DNA of 64,000 bases, taken from positions 18,669,935 through 18,733,934 of the forward strand of contig OZ024857.1 in the NCBI GenBank assembly GCA_964017155.1, read 5' to 3'. The DNA is from Oasisia sp. SBJ-2009 (Eukaryota; Annelida; Polychaeta; Sabellida; Siboglinidae). The position numbers and the translations under genes were made by a program. The notes beneath the pieces are model-generated. The model did not search any database, was not told where the DNA came from, and saw only the letters and a list, made by a program, of their open reading frames with translations. Below are positions 1 through 11,019 of this stretch, piece after piece. Each line of letters begins with the position of its first letter. The stretch's first letter is position 1.

Positions 1-24
1 AAAGAAAAGATGTACTATCGTGCC

Positions 25-424
25 GGGTAAGTTGTAACACTTTAGGATACCTCATATAACTTATTATGCCACAAATATGTAATAAGCCAGGTATTTAATC
101 GTGTACCAATTATATGCGGGAGATGTGTGGGAACCCTTTGGCATGACAAAAGTTTCGATCGGTTAATAAACTCACCAGCAATCCTGAAATGTGTTAATTT
201 TGTTACAACTTGCCCCGTATCTGGGTAAGTTGTAACACTTTAGGACACCTCATATAATACATCATACCGTAAATGTGAAATATCCCAGACAATTAAGTAT
301 CTCCAATTAACTGCGGGAGATATGTGAGGACCTTTTGGCATAACAAAAGTTTCGATCAGTTACGAAACCCTCCCGCAATCCAGCAATATGTTGCTTTTGT
401 TACAACTAGCCCCGGTCTCCCCTA
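25..424. mobile_element. Two tandem copies of a ~190-bp terminal-inverted-repeat element (MITE-like)
   Basis: Copy 1 runs about 25-216 and copy 2 about 223-414. Each begins GGGTAAGTTGTAACA and ends with its inverse, TGTTACAACTTGCCC or TGTTACAACTAGCCC. Internal sequence is clearly homologous between copies: both share a block reading GACACCTCATATAA or a one-base variant, a CGGGAGAT block near the middle, and ACAAAAGTTTCGATC. The copies are separated by only about 6 bases. A CCCCTA tail follows copy 2 at 419-424, matching the end of the element at 7616-8987. No coding capacity is visible. I infer a non-autonomous DNA transposon that inserted twice or was duplicated in tandem. The left edge is close to the window start, so a longer array cannot be excluded. 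Confidence 0.72.
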
Positions 425-426
425 CG

Positions 427-1190
427 GCTTAATTCAGTAAGCATCACTTGACCAGTTCAACGTGGAAACCAGAATTACCAAGAAAAAGTAATATTTCTTT
501 TGGTATTAATTATTATACGTACCAGTTAGGCACAGAGAGTCTATCTGTAACCACCGGATAATAAGTAGACAAGATTATGGACATTGCTATAATCGGAGTC
601 CAGAAACCTCTCGTCTACATTTCAACTACATGCCAGGATCAAATTCGAGAGGGTCTTGGGCAAAACAAAACTGCAACGAACAAAGTCTGAAGTAGAAAAT
701 ACAATATGGCGGATGTTGAGGTTCTTGCACTAGCACTTCCGGTGTGTTTCTTACGACGTGGGCAGATCTGAGAGTGACGTGGGAGAAGGGTTTACGGCGG
801 GGAGAGGAATGTGGTGTGAATTTCCCTCGTTGTAGGCGTGTTCTTCTGTGTTCAAACGATTGTGGGTTGTTTGAAGCGTGAACGCAGCTTGCCGGTAGAG
901 GAGTCTAGAGTTCAGCCAAGAAGGAAGATGCAATTAACTTAGCCACTTAGCTTGTTGCAATTAGTCAACAAGTGAATTATTCGTAATGCATAGATTTTAA
1001 AATTGGTAATCTTGAAAGATCTGACCAGCTAAATTCTTAGTGGACAGCGGGCTGGTGACGATCGTTATATGCAAGGCGATCAGCCGCGAGAAAGTCCGAA
1101 GGGTGACGATTGGCGGCCACTGGCTGATGATATCGGTAAGTTTTATCTTTACAGGTATAAAAGCATATGAGCTCTTGTGTAGCGCAGTTA
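427..1190. other. 5' flank with a possible promoter/first exon or decayed transposase start near 706
   Basis: An ATG in the context ATATGGCGGAT lies at 706, followed by 21 codons reading MADVEVLALALPV... and a stop at 769. Bases 736-748 carry CACTTCCGGTG, an ETS-type motif, and CCGGTGTGT could act as a splice donor. About 90 bases downstream a different frame reads RLWVV, a stop, then SVNAACR. That combination is loosely reminiscent of the start of PIF/Harbinger transposases (a MAD..ALALAL start, then WV..N..R). Either reading is weak, and no complete gene is visible. The rest of the interval holds nothing I recognise. Confidence 0.2.
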
Positions 1191-1192
1191 CC

Positions 1193-1252
1193 AATCCTGT
1201 GACAGACTTGTTCAATCGAACCCCATCGCGACTTCTCTGGGAAGCATCCAAG
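1193..1252 (-). mobile_element. Fragment of SINE family 2 (minus orientation)
   Basis: The stretch shares CGACTTCTCTGGGAAGCATCC with the minus-strand SINE copy at 52020-52280, which reads CGACTTCTCTGTGAAGCATCC. It also shares the preceding CTG..CAGA and TTC..T blocks in the same order. Minus-strand conceptual translations of the two places both contain DASQRSR, which supports homology. Only about 60 bp of the body is recognisable; the head and the other end are missing, and a poly-G run starts 44 bases later. Confidence 0.55.
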
Positions 1253-1297
1253 TACAAAAATGTCCTCCAACGGGTCTAGGATGTCGGAAAATAGTTG

Positions 1298-1320
1298 GGT
1301 GGGGGGGGGGGGGGGGGGGG
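1298..1320. repeat. Poly-G run
   Basis: A run of more than twenty G, interrupted only near its start, on the plus strand. It could form a G-quadruplex, and it is a likely site of length error in assembly. Confidence 0.9.
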
Positions 1321-2655
1321 TAAAATGCTCGAGCATGTAAAAACGCAATTCGTTATTTTTAAATATTAAAATATATTTCCAACGCAAACAGGAGGCATCA
1401 TTCTCCTAATACGTCACCGGATGAGTTGACTAGAATAACGTAGATTGAACTAACTTGGCCTTGGTTCAAAATGGCAGCACTGTTTTCATACCTTGAAGAT
1501 GCCATGCATTTGTTTAGCATGATCTACAAATTCATATAAGCAAAACGATCAAAACAATGTGCTGAAGATTTTATTATTAATCATTATTAATGGATTATTT
1601 TATCAGTGCTATACATAGACAGGTCCACATGCGCTCTCCCGAGGCCCAAACTGGGTATCTTGCGGGCATTGTCCACGTGCTACACCCATAAAACATCGGC
1701 GAGAAAAAATCAAAGGAAGACGGTAGAAGATCCTGGAACTGCCGCGGGTTTAATTGAATGCATCCTGTCTTCTAGATCAGCGCGCCGAGAAAAGCGACAT
1801 TAGCTACTGTTTTCGCGGCGCAGAAACGCCCGGTGACCTTCAATCCTGCATCATGAAGTTACTTTGATCTCCTGCGAAACACTTGTCGGGTCTTTAAGTG
1901 TGTTTTGCTGTGTCCACGCAGAGACGCGTTCGGGGAACTCGATGGACCCGTCCGTATCTCGCCGCTTGCCCTCCTATCGAATTGCCTCACGAAGCCGGGA
2001 ATTCAATTATTAATTATGTTGTTAGCTGGCGACACAACTTGTACTTGTAGACCGACGACTCAGCCTACGCAGGGCGTCCGGTTTGTGTCACAACAACACA
2101 CGTCAGAAGTGGACTACGCGGTATTCTGAGGAAGTAAAACCTGGCCGTTTTATTGTGAAATAATATTAGGCAGTTGTTGTTGTTATTCTCCGCTTTGTCG
2201 TGAACCCGGGCGAGGCTGTCATCGATCAGTTATCCCTTATGTTGTCTTCTCCCCCTGTCCACGTCATAGATTCAATTTCAGCACCGTTGCTATTACGTTC
2301 TTATCTCGTTCTCACTCTCGTCATGCCCATCCCCACGCTTCCCTTCCTCTCCGTGGCATATCTAGGATCTCGGGGAAAGGGCAATTTGTACGATTATAAA
2401 ACACGTGATTAATTTGCCATGTAGTGGCACAGTACATCATTTTTTAAATGTATTTCCAAAGTCAAACGGTGGCCAATGTCCCAAAATACACCATTGCTCC
2501 CTCTTCTCTCCCTCTACCAAACCTCTCCATTCCATTTCCGTCCACTCTCGTTTCCAACTCGTCCTGTTGCAAACTCTCCATGTCTCTTTCTCTTTCTTTC
2601 TCCTTCTCGCTCTTTACTTCCCTCCCAAACTCCCCTTCTTTCCTCTCTCCATCTA
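1321..2655. other. Non-coding flank, nothing recognised
   Basis: There are only short open frames, none with recognisable protein content, codon bias or splice structure. Bases around 1740-1830 and 1920-2000 are locally CpG-containing but show no other promoter signal. Confidence 0.5.
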
Positions 2656-2660
2656 TCACT

Positions 2661-3509
2661 GTCTGTGTGTCTGTGTGTCTGTGTGTCTGTGTGTCTGTGT
2701 GTCTGTGTGTCTGTGTGTCTGTGTGTCTGTGTGTCTGTGTGTCTGTGTGTCTGTGTGTCTGTGTGTCTGTGTGTCTGTGTGTCTGTGTGTCTGTGTGTCT
2801 GTGTGTCTGTGTGTCTGTGTGTCTGTGTGTCTGTGTGTCTGTGTGTCTGTCTGTCTGTGTGTCTGTCTGTGTGTCTGTCTGTGTGTCTGTCTGTGTGTCT
2901 GTATGTGTGTCTGTCTGTGTGTCTGTCTGTGTGTCTGTCTGTGTGTCTGTCTGTGTGTCTGTCTGTGTGTCTGTCTGTGTGTGTGTCTGTCTGTGTGTCT
3001 GTCTGTGTGTCTGTCTGTGTGTCTGTCTGTGTGTCTGTCTGTGTGTCTGTCTGTGTGTCTGTCTGTGTGTCTGTCTGTGTGTCTGTCTGTGTGTATGTCT
3101 GTGTGTATGTCTGTGTGTCTGTCTGTGTGTCTGTCTGTGTGTCTGTCTGTGTGTCTGTCTGTGTGTCTGTCTGTGTGTCTGTGTGTCTGTCTGTGTGTCT
3201 GTCTGTGTGTCTGTCTGTGTGTCTGTCTGTGTGTCTGTCTGTGTGTCTGTGTGTGTCTGTGTGTGTCTGTGTGTGTCTGTGTGTGTCTGTGTGTGTCTGT
3301 GTGTGTCTGTGTGTGTCTGTGTGTGTCTGTGTGTGTCTGTGTGTGTCTGTGTGTGTCTGTGTGTGTCTGTGTGTGTCTGTGTGTGTCTGTGTGTGTATGT
3401 GTCTGTGTGTGTCTGTCTGTGTGTGTGTGTGTGTGCGTGTGTGTGCGTGTGTGCGTGCGTGCGTGCGTGCGTGCGTGCGTGTTTGTGTGTCTGTGTGTCT
3501 GTGTGTGTA

Positions 3510-3572
<63 letters not shown>

Positions 3573-3839
3573 ATGTCTGTATGTCTGTATGTCTGTATGT
3601 CTGTATGTCTGTATGTCTGTATGTCTGTATGTCTGTATGTCTGTATGTCTGTATGTCTGTATGTCCGTATGTCCGTATGTCCGTATGTCCGTATGTCCGT
3701 ATGTCCGTATGTCTGTATGTCTGTATGTCTGTATGTCTGTATGTCTGTATGTCTGTATGTCTGTATGTCTGTATGTCTGTATGTCTGTATGGCTGTATGT
3801 CTGTATGTCTGTATGTCTGTATGTCTGTATGTCTGTCTG

Positions 3840-3898
<59 letters not shown>
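2661..3898. repeat. 1.24-kb hierarchical (TG/TC) microsatellite with ordered sub-blocks
   Basis: The array is built almost entirely from the tetramers TGTC, TGTG and TGTA. Successive zones are homogenised to different periods: CTGTGTGT (8 bp) at about 2661-2850; CTGTCTGTGTGT (12 bp) at about 2850-3245; CTGTGTGTGT (10 bp) at about 3245-3400; GTGC-rich at about 3430-3480; CTGT (4 bp) at about 3510-3570; CTGTATGT (8 bp) at about 3570-3838 with a CCGTATGT sub-block at 3662-3710; then pure TC at 3840-3897. It lacks stop codons in several frames on both strands, which produces spurious 485-505-codon frames made only of SVCLCV or HTDRQT repeats. These are not genes. Confidence 0.97.
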
Positions 3899-3900
<2 letters not shown>

Positions 3901-4267
3901 CTTCTTAACTCATACTGCATAAACTGTATATAAAGAGTGGTCGGAGCATGCTGGACCCCTAGCCATGTCTGTCTGTCTCTTGTCAACCTCTCCAGGGTGC
4001 CACACAAGTATCTTCTACGACTGTTTCTGTTTCTTTTTGGACGTCCTCTTTTGTTTTCCCTTCAAGGTTGATTTCGTTCCGCATGACTTCTTAATTGGCT
4101 TCTCAAATGAACTGGTTGTTGGAGAATCTTCAGGATGGCCAGAAAAAATCACATTATTTACAAGAACGTGGTTCATAACAAACATACATAATGATAACAG
4201 TTATTGTACTTAGTTGTGTCAAGGTCGGGAGTAAACCATGAGCTACTGCCGCGGTTTATTCCTGTCG
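3899..4267. other. Non-coding spacer between microsatellites
   Basis: Unique sequence between the TC run and the TA run. An 82-codon open frame at 3965-4213 has no recognisable features. Nothing else is seen. Confidence 0.5.
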
Positions 4268-5595
<1,328 letters not shown>

Positions 5596-5652
5596 AATTG
5601 GCGTGATAAACTGTGTCTCTCAAGTTGAGAGACCAAGTTTATCACGCCATTT
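5596..5652. repeat. 57-bp near-perfect palindrome
   Basis: Two 28-base arms meet at a single central G (5624). The left arm contains GGCGTGATAAACT then CTCTCAA; the right arm is TTGAGAG then AGTTTATCACGCC. Only about three arm positions mismatch, the AATT/AAAT edge and a GTGT/GGTC step. With almost no spacer it could form a hairpin in RNA or single-stranded DNA. There is no A/T target duplication obvious at the edges. Confidence 0.9.
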
Positions 5653-5939
5653 GGTGGATTCAGGTTATTCGCAAACTTCATCAAACGGTCAACAAAATGG
5701 CTGTATGAATACTTGCTTTTGGTCGTAAGTTTTGTTGAAATTGTTGTTTTAGAAGATTATCTTTACGACAAAATATCAGGGAAATTTGTTAAACTGTGAA
5801 ATGTATGCAGTGAGGTTTGCTCTAGGAAACATCACATTAACGTAGTAATACAATTTACATATTTAACCATTATCAACATTGTTGGCAAAGGCAGAGATTG
5901 ACGGAGCCTTCGCGTGTAATTGTGATTGTGACATAAGCA

Positions 5940-6285
5940 AACCGTGACATACTGGATACGTATGTTTTCTCAAAAGTTTAATAGTGATTACACAGATTCT
6001 TCAAATGTCATTATGTTGTTGATCTTTACATTCCAATTATGGTCATGAATTTTTCAAACCGCGACGTACTGGATACATACGTTGTCCCCGGCAAATTGGT
6101 TACGTCATGACATTATTATGACGTCATAGCTGTTGACTAATTTCCTTTCATTACTTTCTTTGGAAAAAAAACTGCGGCACCATTCTGGTTGTTACGGAAA
6201 ACATGTAATTAGAATGATGTAACATGCTTATTATTAGTAAAACCGTGGAACTTATCCCGGAATGATGACGTCATATCGCTGCTGA
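5940..6285. promoter_or_regulatory. Two TGACGTCA (CRE-type) sites in a short-repeat context
   Basis: Perfect TGACGTCA octamers lie at 6119-6126 and 6266-6273, each followed by AT and then CTGTTGAC or CGCTGCTGATGAC. A 5'-flanking direct repeat of about 25 bp, reading AAACCG.GAC.TACTGGATAC, occurs near 5938 and 6056. The octamer is the known CREB/ATF consensus. Function here is only inferred, and no gene start is placed nearby. Confidence 0.25.
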
Positions 6286-6387
6286 TGACGCGACAAACAT
6301 TGGATGTGCAACGCGTTTTTTTTTTACTAAGAAACTAACATTTTGCTGAAAAAAAACAAGTCTACGATGGTCGTATATACACGTGGA

Positions 6388-6488
6388 TGCATGTGTGTGC
6401 GTGAGTGCGTGAGTGCGTGAGTGCGTGAGTGCGTGAGTGCGTGCGTGTGTATGTGTGTGTGCGTGTGTGTGTGCGCATATGTGTATGT

Positions 6489-6539
<51 letters not shown>

Positions 6540-6598
6540 CGTGTATATGCATGTGTATGTATGTGCGTGCGCGTGCGTGTGCGCGCGCGCGTATGTAT
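6388..6598. repeat. GT/GC alternating purine-pyrimidine repeat
   Basis: It includes GTGAGTGC tetramer pairs (6408-6440), a GT run (6495-6530) and GCGCGC stretches (6531-6542, 6580-6590). Alternating purine-pyrimidine with GC steps is the sequence class most prone to Z-DNA. Minus-strand frames of HTHTH composition are artefacts. Confidence 0.9.
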
Positions 6599-7615
6599 GA
6601 CGTAGAAGTGGAAGAGGTAAAAAGGAGAGCAGTATGCCCCCTACAGGAAAGAAGAATGAAATAGAAGAGAGAGAGAGAGAGGAAAAAGTGTTGAATAAAA
6701 GCGTACACTATTATATCAGGAGGCGAGAGAGAAAGGGAAGAGAGGAGGAACGGAAAGATAGAACCAGTGGAAATAAGCGAGGGAGAACATTTATTTGATG
6801 TGATGTTTTCGTCTCCAATTAAACGCGCTCTGGCGTATTTATAGGGGACACCACTATCCCCCCAAACGGTGGTAGTCACACGCTAGGTAGACCATTTAGG
6901 ACGTGTTAAAAATGTGGCCCCCAATGAAAATTCCTAGAGAGGCCCAAAACTCCCCAAAAAACGTTGGACAACAGCGCCGCCTTAAACTTCAGACCTTCTA
7001 CAGCAGGTATCCTATTGACGCTCCAAAACATCCAGCTGCAGCCTGCCTTGAAACGTTCAAGAGGAACTTCTGCCAAAGTGGGTAGTGGAGTAGGGTGGAG
7101 TGTATGCGCCCATCGCACACCTACAGTCAGCTGGCCTCCCGCTTTTAGTTTGAAACCGAAAATGAAAACAATTCCCGCGATTTCCACGTTATCTTTACTG
7201 TCCGCTAGAGGGCGCACCTAGTTCTAGTAGCAGACGACATTTGGCTTGTCGGGAAGAAACGACAGATACAAGAGTGCTGGTCGCGGAACTGCAAAAGATG
7301 GCACCGTAGGTAAACCCGCCAGCATGATAAAACATCGGTTTGTTAAAACATCGGGTGGGAAGGAAGTATATCGGTCCGGAAGTCAAACAGAGTACACTGC
7401 AAATAGGTTTAGACGGAGCGCCCAGGCCAAGACTCCGAGTTTCAAGGTCACGGCCGTCCTCCACCCAACCCCATGCCTGCGTCACTGGCGACTACGCAAT
7501 GCAAATGACAGTGTCTGCAACTTGCGTTTGCTCTTTAGACAAGTAAGCAATCACATTAATCGCCTTCTTCTTACAGTTAGCTCATCATTCTATGTTAGCC
7601 ACATGTTTGTGGCTA
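6599..7615. other. Non-coding, nothing recognised
   Basis: A short GA run sits at 6664-6690. Several overlapping open frames of 60-133 codons at 6900-7650 lie on both strands with no recognisable motif. An AGCCAC...GTGGCT stem lies at about 7597-7614, just outside the next element. Confidence 0.4.
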
Positions 7616-7823
7616 TAGGGGAAGTAGGGGCATGTCCGCACACTTAAGGTGAAGCCGAAGTTAAGGTGAAACACGCTATAGATAATTCACTGTGTGTGCT
7701 AAGAAGGTGATATTTAGCATTCAGAATCAGCAATCATATTACTTTGTTGTTAGTTAGTTAAGAAATCGCATATCCCATCAGATATTTAAATATTTGGTCA
7801 AATGTAGAGGCATACGTTTGTGC

Positions 7824-7858
7824 GGGGCATAGCCGCACACTGTGTGCGGTTATGCCCC
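7824..7858. repeat. Internal palindrome 1 of the 7616-8987 element
   Basis: The left half starts GGGGCATAGCCGCACAC and the right half is TGTGCGGTTATGCCCC. The arms are complementary apart from one position and the centre. Each arm is a copy of the subterminal motif found at the element ends, so this is two end motifs back to back. Confidence 0.9.
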
Positions 7859-8583
7859 AGGAATGGCGAAGCAACAGCTGGTCTCACAGTGACACAGAGC
7901 TGACGATTAACTACAGTAATAATATGTACTGGTATGCGTACACTACTGACATGTGCATTACTATAAAAAAAAAAACCAGAGAACACAAATCAACGGTTTC
8001 AAGTTTTCATATATACGTAAAGTTTAGAAAATACAGTGGCCTTGAATCGTAGTCCACGTTTATTCCGCCTTGAGAGTCAAAGCAAACAACAGCATGAATT
8101 TGTAACGGGGAAAGTTAAGCTTTGCAACCCAGCTTGTCTGAAGGCTTCTAGCTAAAACAGCATAGTCTCGTAAAGCGCAAAGTCAAACTAAAAACTCAGT
8201 TTGTCGGCCATGCGAGCTTGGCTTTGTATGGACTAACGTATACGGGCAAAGTTCTATATTATAGATTATACATCATTTGTCGTCTTGGTTATTTTAGTCT
8301 ATCAGCAATGATCAATTAAGCTTTATTTCTTTAACGGACCTAATGATACACAACCTGGAAAATGTGACGTCAGCACGATATAGCCTATTACACATTGACG
8401 AAGCGATGAATGATATAATAAGTTTGATAATATTAAATAATTATATAATAATCATCATATACTATCTCACATCAAAGTTTCCTATAATATTTGTGGTAAG
8501 CAGCTGAGGTATCTAAATATGTATCTAAGTAGACTACATAATATTATAAGCACCGATGCACAAAATACGTCTGCACAGTGGGT

Positions 8584-8619
8584 GGGGCATGACCGCACAG
8601 GCCTGTGCGAACATGCCCC
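8584..8619. repeat. Internal palindrome 2 of the 7616-8987 element
   Basis: GGGGCATGACCGCACAG is followed directly by its inverse, GCCTGTGCG then CATGCCCC. The mismatches are confined to a two-base step. It is the same design as palindrome 1 but independently diverged in the centre. Confidence 0.9.
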
Positions 8620-9059
8620 AAGCATCCAACACGTGAATAATTCTGAATTGCGCGAAAATGCTACTTATGAAAGTATTCTTTATTTCACACATCATAAAAC
8701 ATTAAAATGCAATTTGGAATTATGAAAGAAAATGTATATGCACGTCTTACAGTTAAAGTAATACACATAACAGCATATGAGTAAAATTACATCAGTGTTT
8801 ACGAAAATAACATTTTATATCATAACTTTTTAATTATTCACTTCTATTAAAAAGTATGTGCAAGTGGATGATTTGGGGGTTAGACGATGCCGCTTAGCAT
8901 GATTCCACTAACCAGATGTTATGCGATGCGCAAATAATAGGGTGTGCGGATATGCCTCAGTATGCGGATATGCCCCTACTTCCCCTACTAGTAATGTCGA
9001 GTGTAGTTTTTCAGAGTTGTGTGTCAATCAATATGAAGTGAACGAAATTTCCTAAGTTT

Positions 9060-9121
9060 CGAAGTGGCGGCAGGTGGGATTGGCAGTCCGGCGCTCTACC
9101 GCGCGACCACCGCTCCCCCAC
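9060..9121 (-). mobile_element. tRNA-like segment, probable SINE head
   Basis: Read on the minus strand it gives GGGGGAGCGGTGGTCGCG then CGGTAGAGCGCCGGACTG. This is the acceptor, D-arm and anticodon-stem layout of a tRNA-derived SINE head, with a box A-like GTGGTCGCGCGGTAGAG. The expected box B (GGTTCGAATCC) is degenerate, with only CACTTCGAAACTT visible about 30 bases on. It is not an intact tRNA gene because the T-arm and closing stem are not found. Confidence 0.4.
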
Positions 9122-9720
9122 TCATCTCTTGTCAGGTTCAGGTGAAACAATCAACGAGGCTGCACTTGCATTTGAGCCAAGAATACTAATTGGTAAAATT
9201 CACATCAATAAATTCTGCCAGCGTCTTCTCATGACTGAGCGAAACGTTTGCACTGGCAATCGTGTTTCAACTGTTTGTTCAACTTGCCGGCAAGTGTTTC
9301 TGTTTCACTCGCTGCAACATCTGTGATCCACATAGATCGTAGAGTCGTGTCTGCACGTTTGCGTCCGACAGGCGCCATCGATAACTGGTCGAAGTGAGAC
9401 GTTTATAAAGCCTGTCCTGGTTGCTATACAACTTGATTGGACACGGGTGTTCGTGAGCCCCTGTGCCTAGCCTGGGTATGTGGTAGGAGGCTGGTCTAAT
9501 GGGCAACAAGTAGACCCAAACCAAGACGTCACCATGTCGAAAGCAGGTGGTGCTTCAAAGGTGGCATGCCCCATTCTAGTTGTTTCCAGCACTTGGCAGT
9601 GTTCTGTGAACTATATAATTGTGATTACAGCGTTACGATCTTTCGAGTTCACTTTGAACTAGTCAGTCTTTTTCAGAAAATGTTCGCCAAGCTCAATATT
9701 CTATGAATATGGTGTTACTG
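9122..9720. other. Non-coding, nothing recognised
   Basis: Only short frames (60-81 codons) on both strands without motifs. Confidence 0.4.
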
Positions 9721-9723
9721 AAT

Positions 9724-9926
9724 TTGGTCCCTGCCACGGTGCTTGTCAGTTGTTCTTTTACATCCGAAGCCGAGATGGGACTGACATTAACATGATTCTC
9801 TGATTTACACTTCCTCAATGTTGAGAGCCAGGTCTCTACACCAAATAACTATTCCTGTCCTGACCGGGCATTAAATCCAGATCACTGGCATGCCGGGTGG
9901 ATATGCTAACCACCCCACTGTCTCTG
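9724..9926 (-). mobile_element. SINE family 1, copy A (tRNA head plus conserved body)
   Basis: On the minus strand the head has a box A-like GTGGTTAGCATATCC and a degenerate box B, CTGGATTTAATGCC. It is followed by the body signature GGCTCTCAACATTG, then AATCATGTTA..GTC, CCCATCTC, and a tail ending GGCAGGGACC. The same ordered blocks recur at 46019-46110, 46655-46810 and 59456-59668. This order of tRNA head and shared body is the standard architecture of a RNA-polymerase-III SINE. Confidence 0.8.
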
Positions 9927-10731
9927 CTTCTCACAAACACTGTGTTTGAGTTTCACATTTAATTATTAAAATTATATGTAGTGTAAATATGAGTGTAAAT
10001 ATGAGTGAAAACTGGTGTGCAATTATTTGCAAGAATAAATTAATGATAAAACACATTTATGAACGCTGTTGGCGCTGTTCAAAGGTTAGGTCATGTTGGT
10101 CATTGTCATGTTATTGTAACCCTCGAGAAACTGTACATACATACTCCTGCTTTTGGGTTGATATAGCTCTAGTCTAGCCTAGCGCAGAATATAAATCGAT
10201 TTTGTTGTTGTCGTGTGTTATTGCATCTTCGTCACGTAGCAAAGGAGTTTGTATTGGCTATTACAGTGTAGTCGCTTGTACAGCAATGACATCGCCAGTG
10301 ACCCAATGACAGCCATTATTGAAACAATACAGTTTTCTTGCTCTCACTCGCCCGGTCAGCCAATATTGACCATAATTGGTCCAACTAAATTTTCGAACGT
10401 TCTTGCAAATGAATGCCAATTAAGCCAATGGTGGCTGTTATTGGCACAACTAGGTTGTCTAACTGGTAAGTCAGTCTGAGTGAGCAAATACTGGTCATTA
10501 TTAAGTTCTTTCATCTGGAAAACGTGTGCCAGGTAATGGCAATCACCATTGTTCCAGCTGCACTTCATTGGAAACTTAGTGCCATAATCCGACACATTTA
10601 ATTTTATATTTAAAAAATACTCCATCGTAAAATGCTTGAAATATAAAAAAGTTTATGCTTCACGTGTTATTTTTATGAAGATTATGAAATGAACACATCT
10701 GCATTATGGAACATTTCTCAGGATAAGTCTT
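9927..10731. other. Non-coding, weak local duplications
   Basis: GCCAATATTGACCATAATTGG and AGCCAATGGTGGCTGTTATTGG at about 10360-10440 look like diverged copies of one unit. A GAGTGAGCAA block at about 10478 is the inverse of TTGCTCTCACTC at about 10338. No gene is seen. Confidence 0.35.
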
Positions 10732-11019
10732 TTTTAAGATCAAAACTTTTTTTTTTTCATATCCAAATTGGGATGTTTCTTTCACCTGTAGAGGCTTTCA
10801 TTGGACGTCAAACAGAAGAACCCGACAGACAGAGGAAGACATCTGGATTAGGAAGACAAAAACAACATCAATTAACAGACAAGGGCAGTTACGAGCTACC
10901 CAAAGTATACAATGACTTCATTTATCAGGAAGTCAACATATAACGTCCAATGAAAATCTTTACTGCTAAAAGAAACATTTCAGTTAAGATATGAAGAATG
11001 AAAACTTTTGATCTAAACA
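10732..11019. mobile_element. ~290-bp inverted-repeat element (MITE-like)
   Basis: The left arm (about 10732-10808) contains AGATCAAAACTTTT, TTCATATC, ATGTTTCTTT and TTTCATTGGACGT in order. The right arm (about 10943-11019) carries the inverse of all four blocks in reverse order. Arms are about 77 bp and moderately diverged, around a 134-bp centre. No target-site duplication is clear, and the element has no coding capacity. A hairpin produced by local inverted duplication is an alternative. Confidence 0.7.

Larger units (their letters stand above)
7616..8987. mobile_element. 1.37-kb terminal-inverted-repeat element with internal palindromes of its end motif
   Basis: The left end reads TAGGGGAAGTAGGGGCAT followed by GTCCGCACAC. 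The right end, inverted, reads TAGGGGAAGTAGGGGCAT followed by ATCCGCATAC. The end motif GGGGCAT..CCGCACA recurs inside as two near-perfect palindromes, at 7824-7858 and 8584-8619, and again as GTGTGCGGATATGCC at 8943-8957 next to the right end. CTA flanks the element on both sides (7613-7615 and 8988-8990), a possible 3-bp target duplication. The interior is AT-rich and has only 62-68-codon frames, so the copy is non-autonomous or decayed. I cannot assign a superfamily. Confidence 0.8.

Noticed and set aside
1037..1387. 116-codon minus-strand ORF with a proline run
   Set aside because: The proline run is the poly-G tract read on the other strand, and part of the rest is a SINE fragment.
2405..4007. 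Open frames of about 485-505 codons on both strands
   Set aside because: Pure TG/TC microsatellite translation (SVCLCV, HTDRQT). Simultaneous openness in several frames marks them as artefacts.
9060..9121. Functional tRNA gene
   Set aside because: Box A-like and D-arm features are present, but the T-arm and acceptor pairing are lost. It reads as a SINE head.
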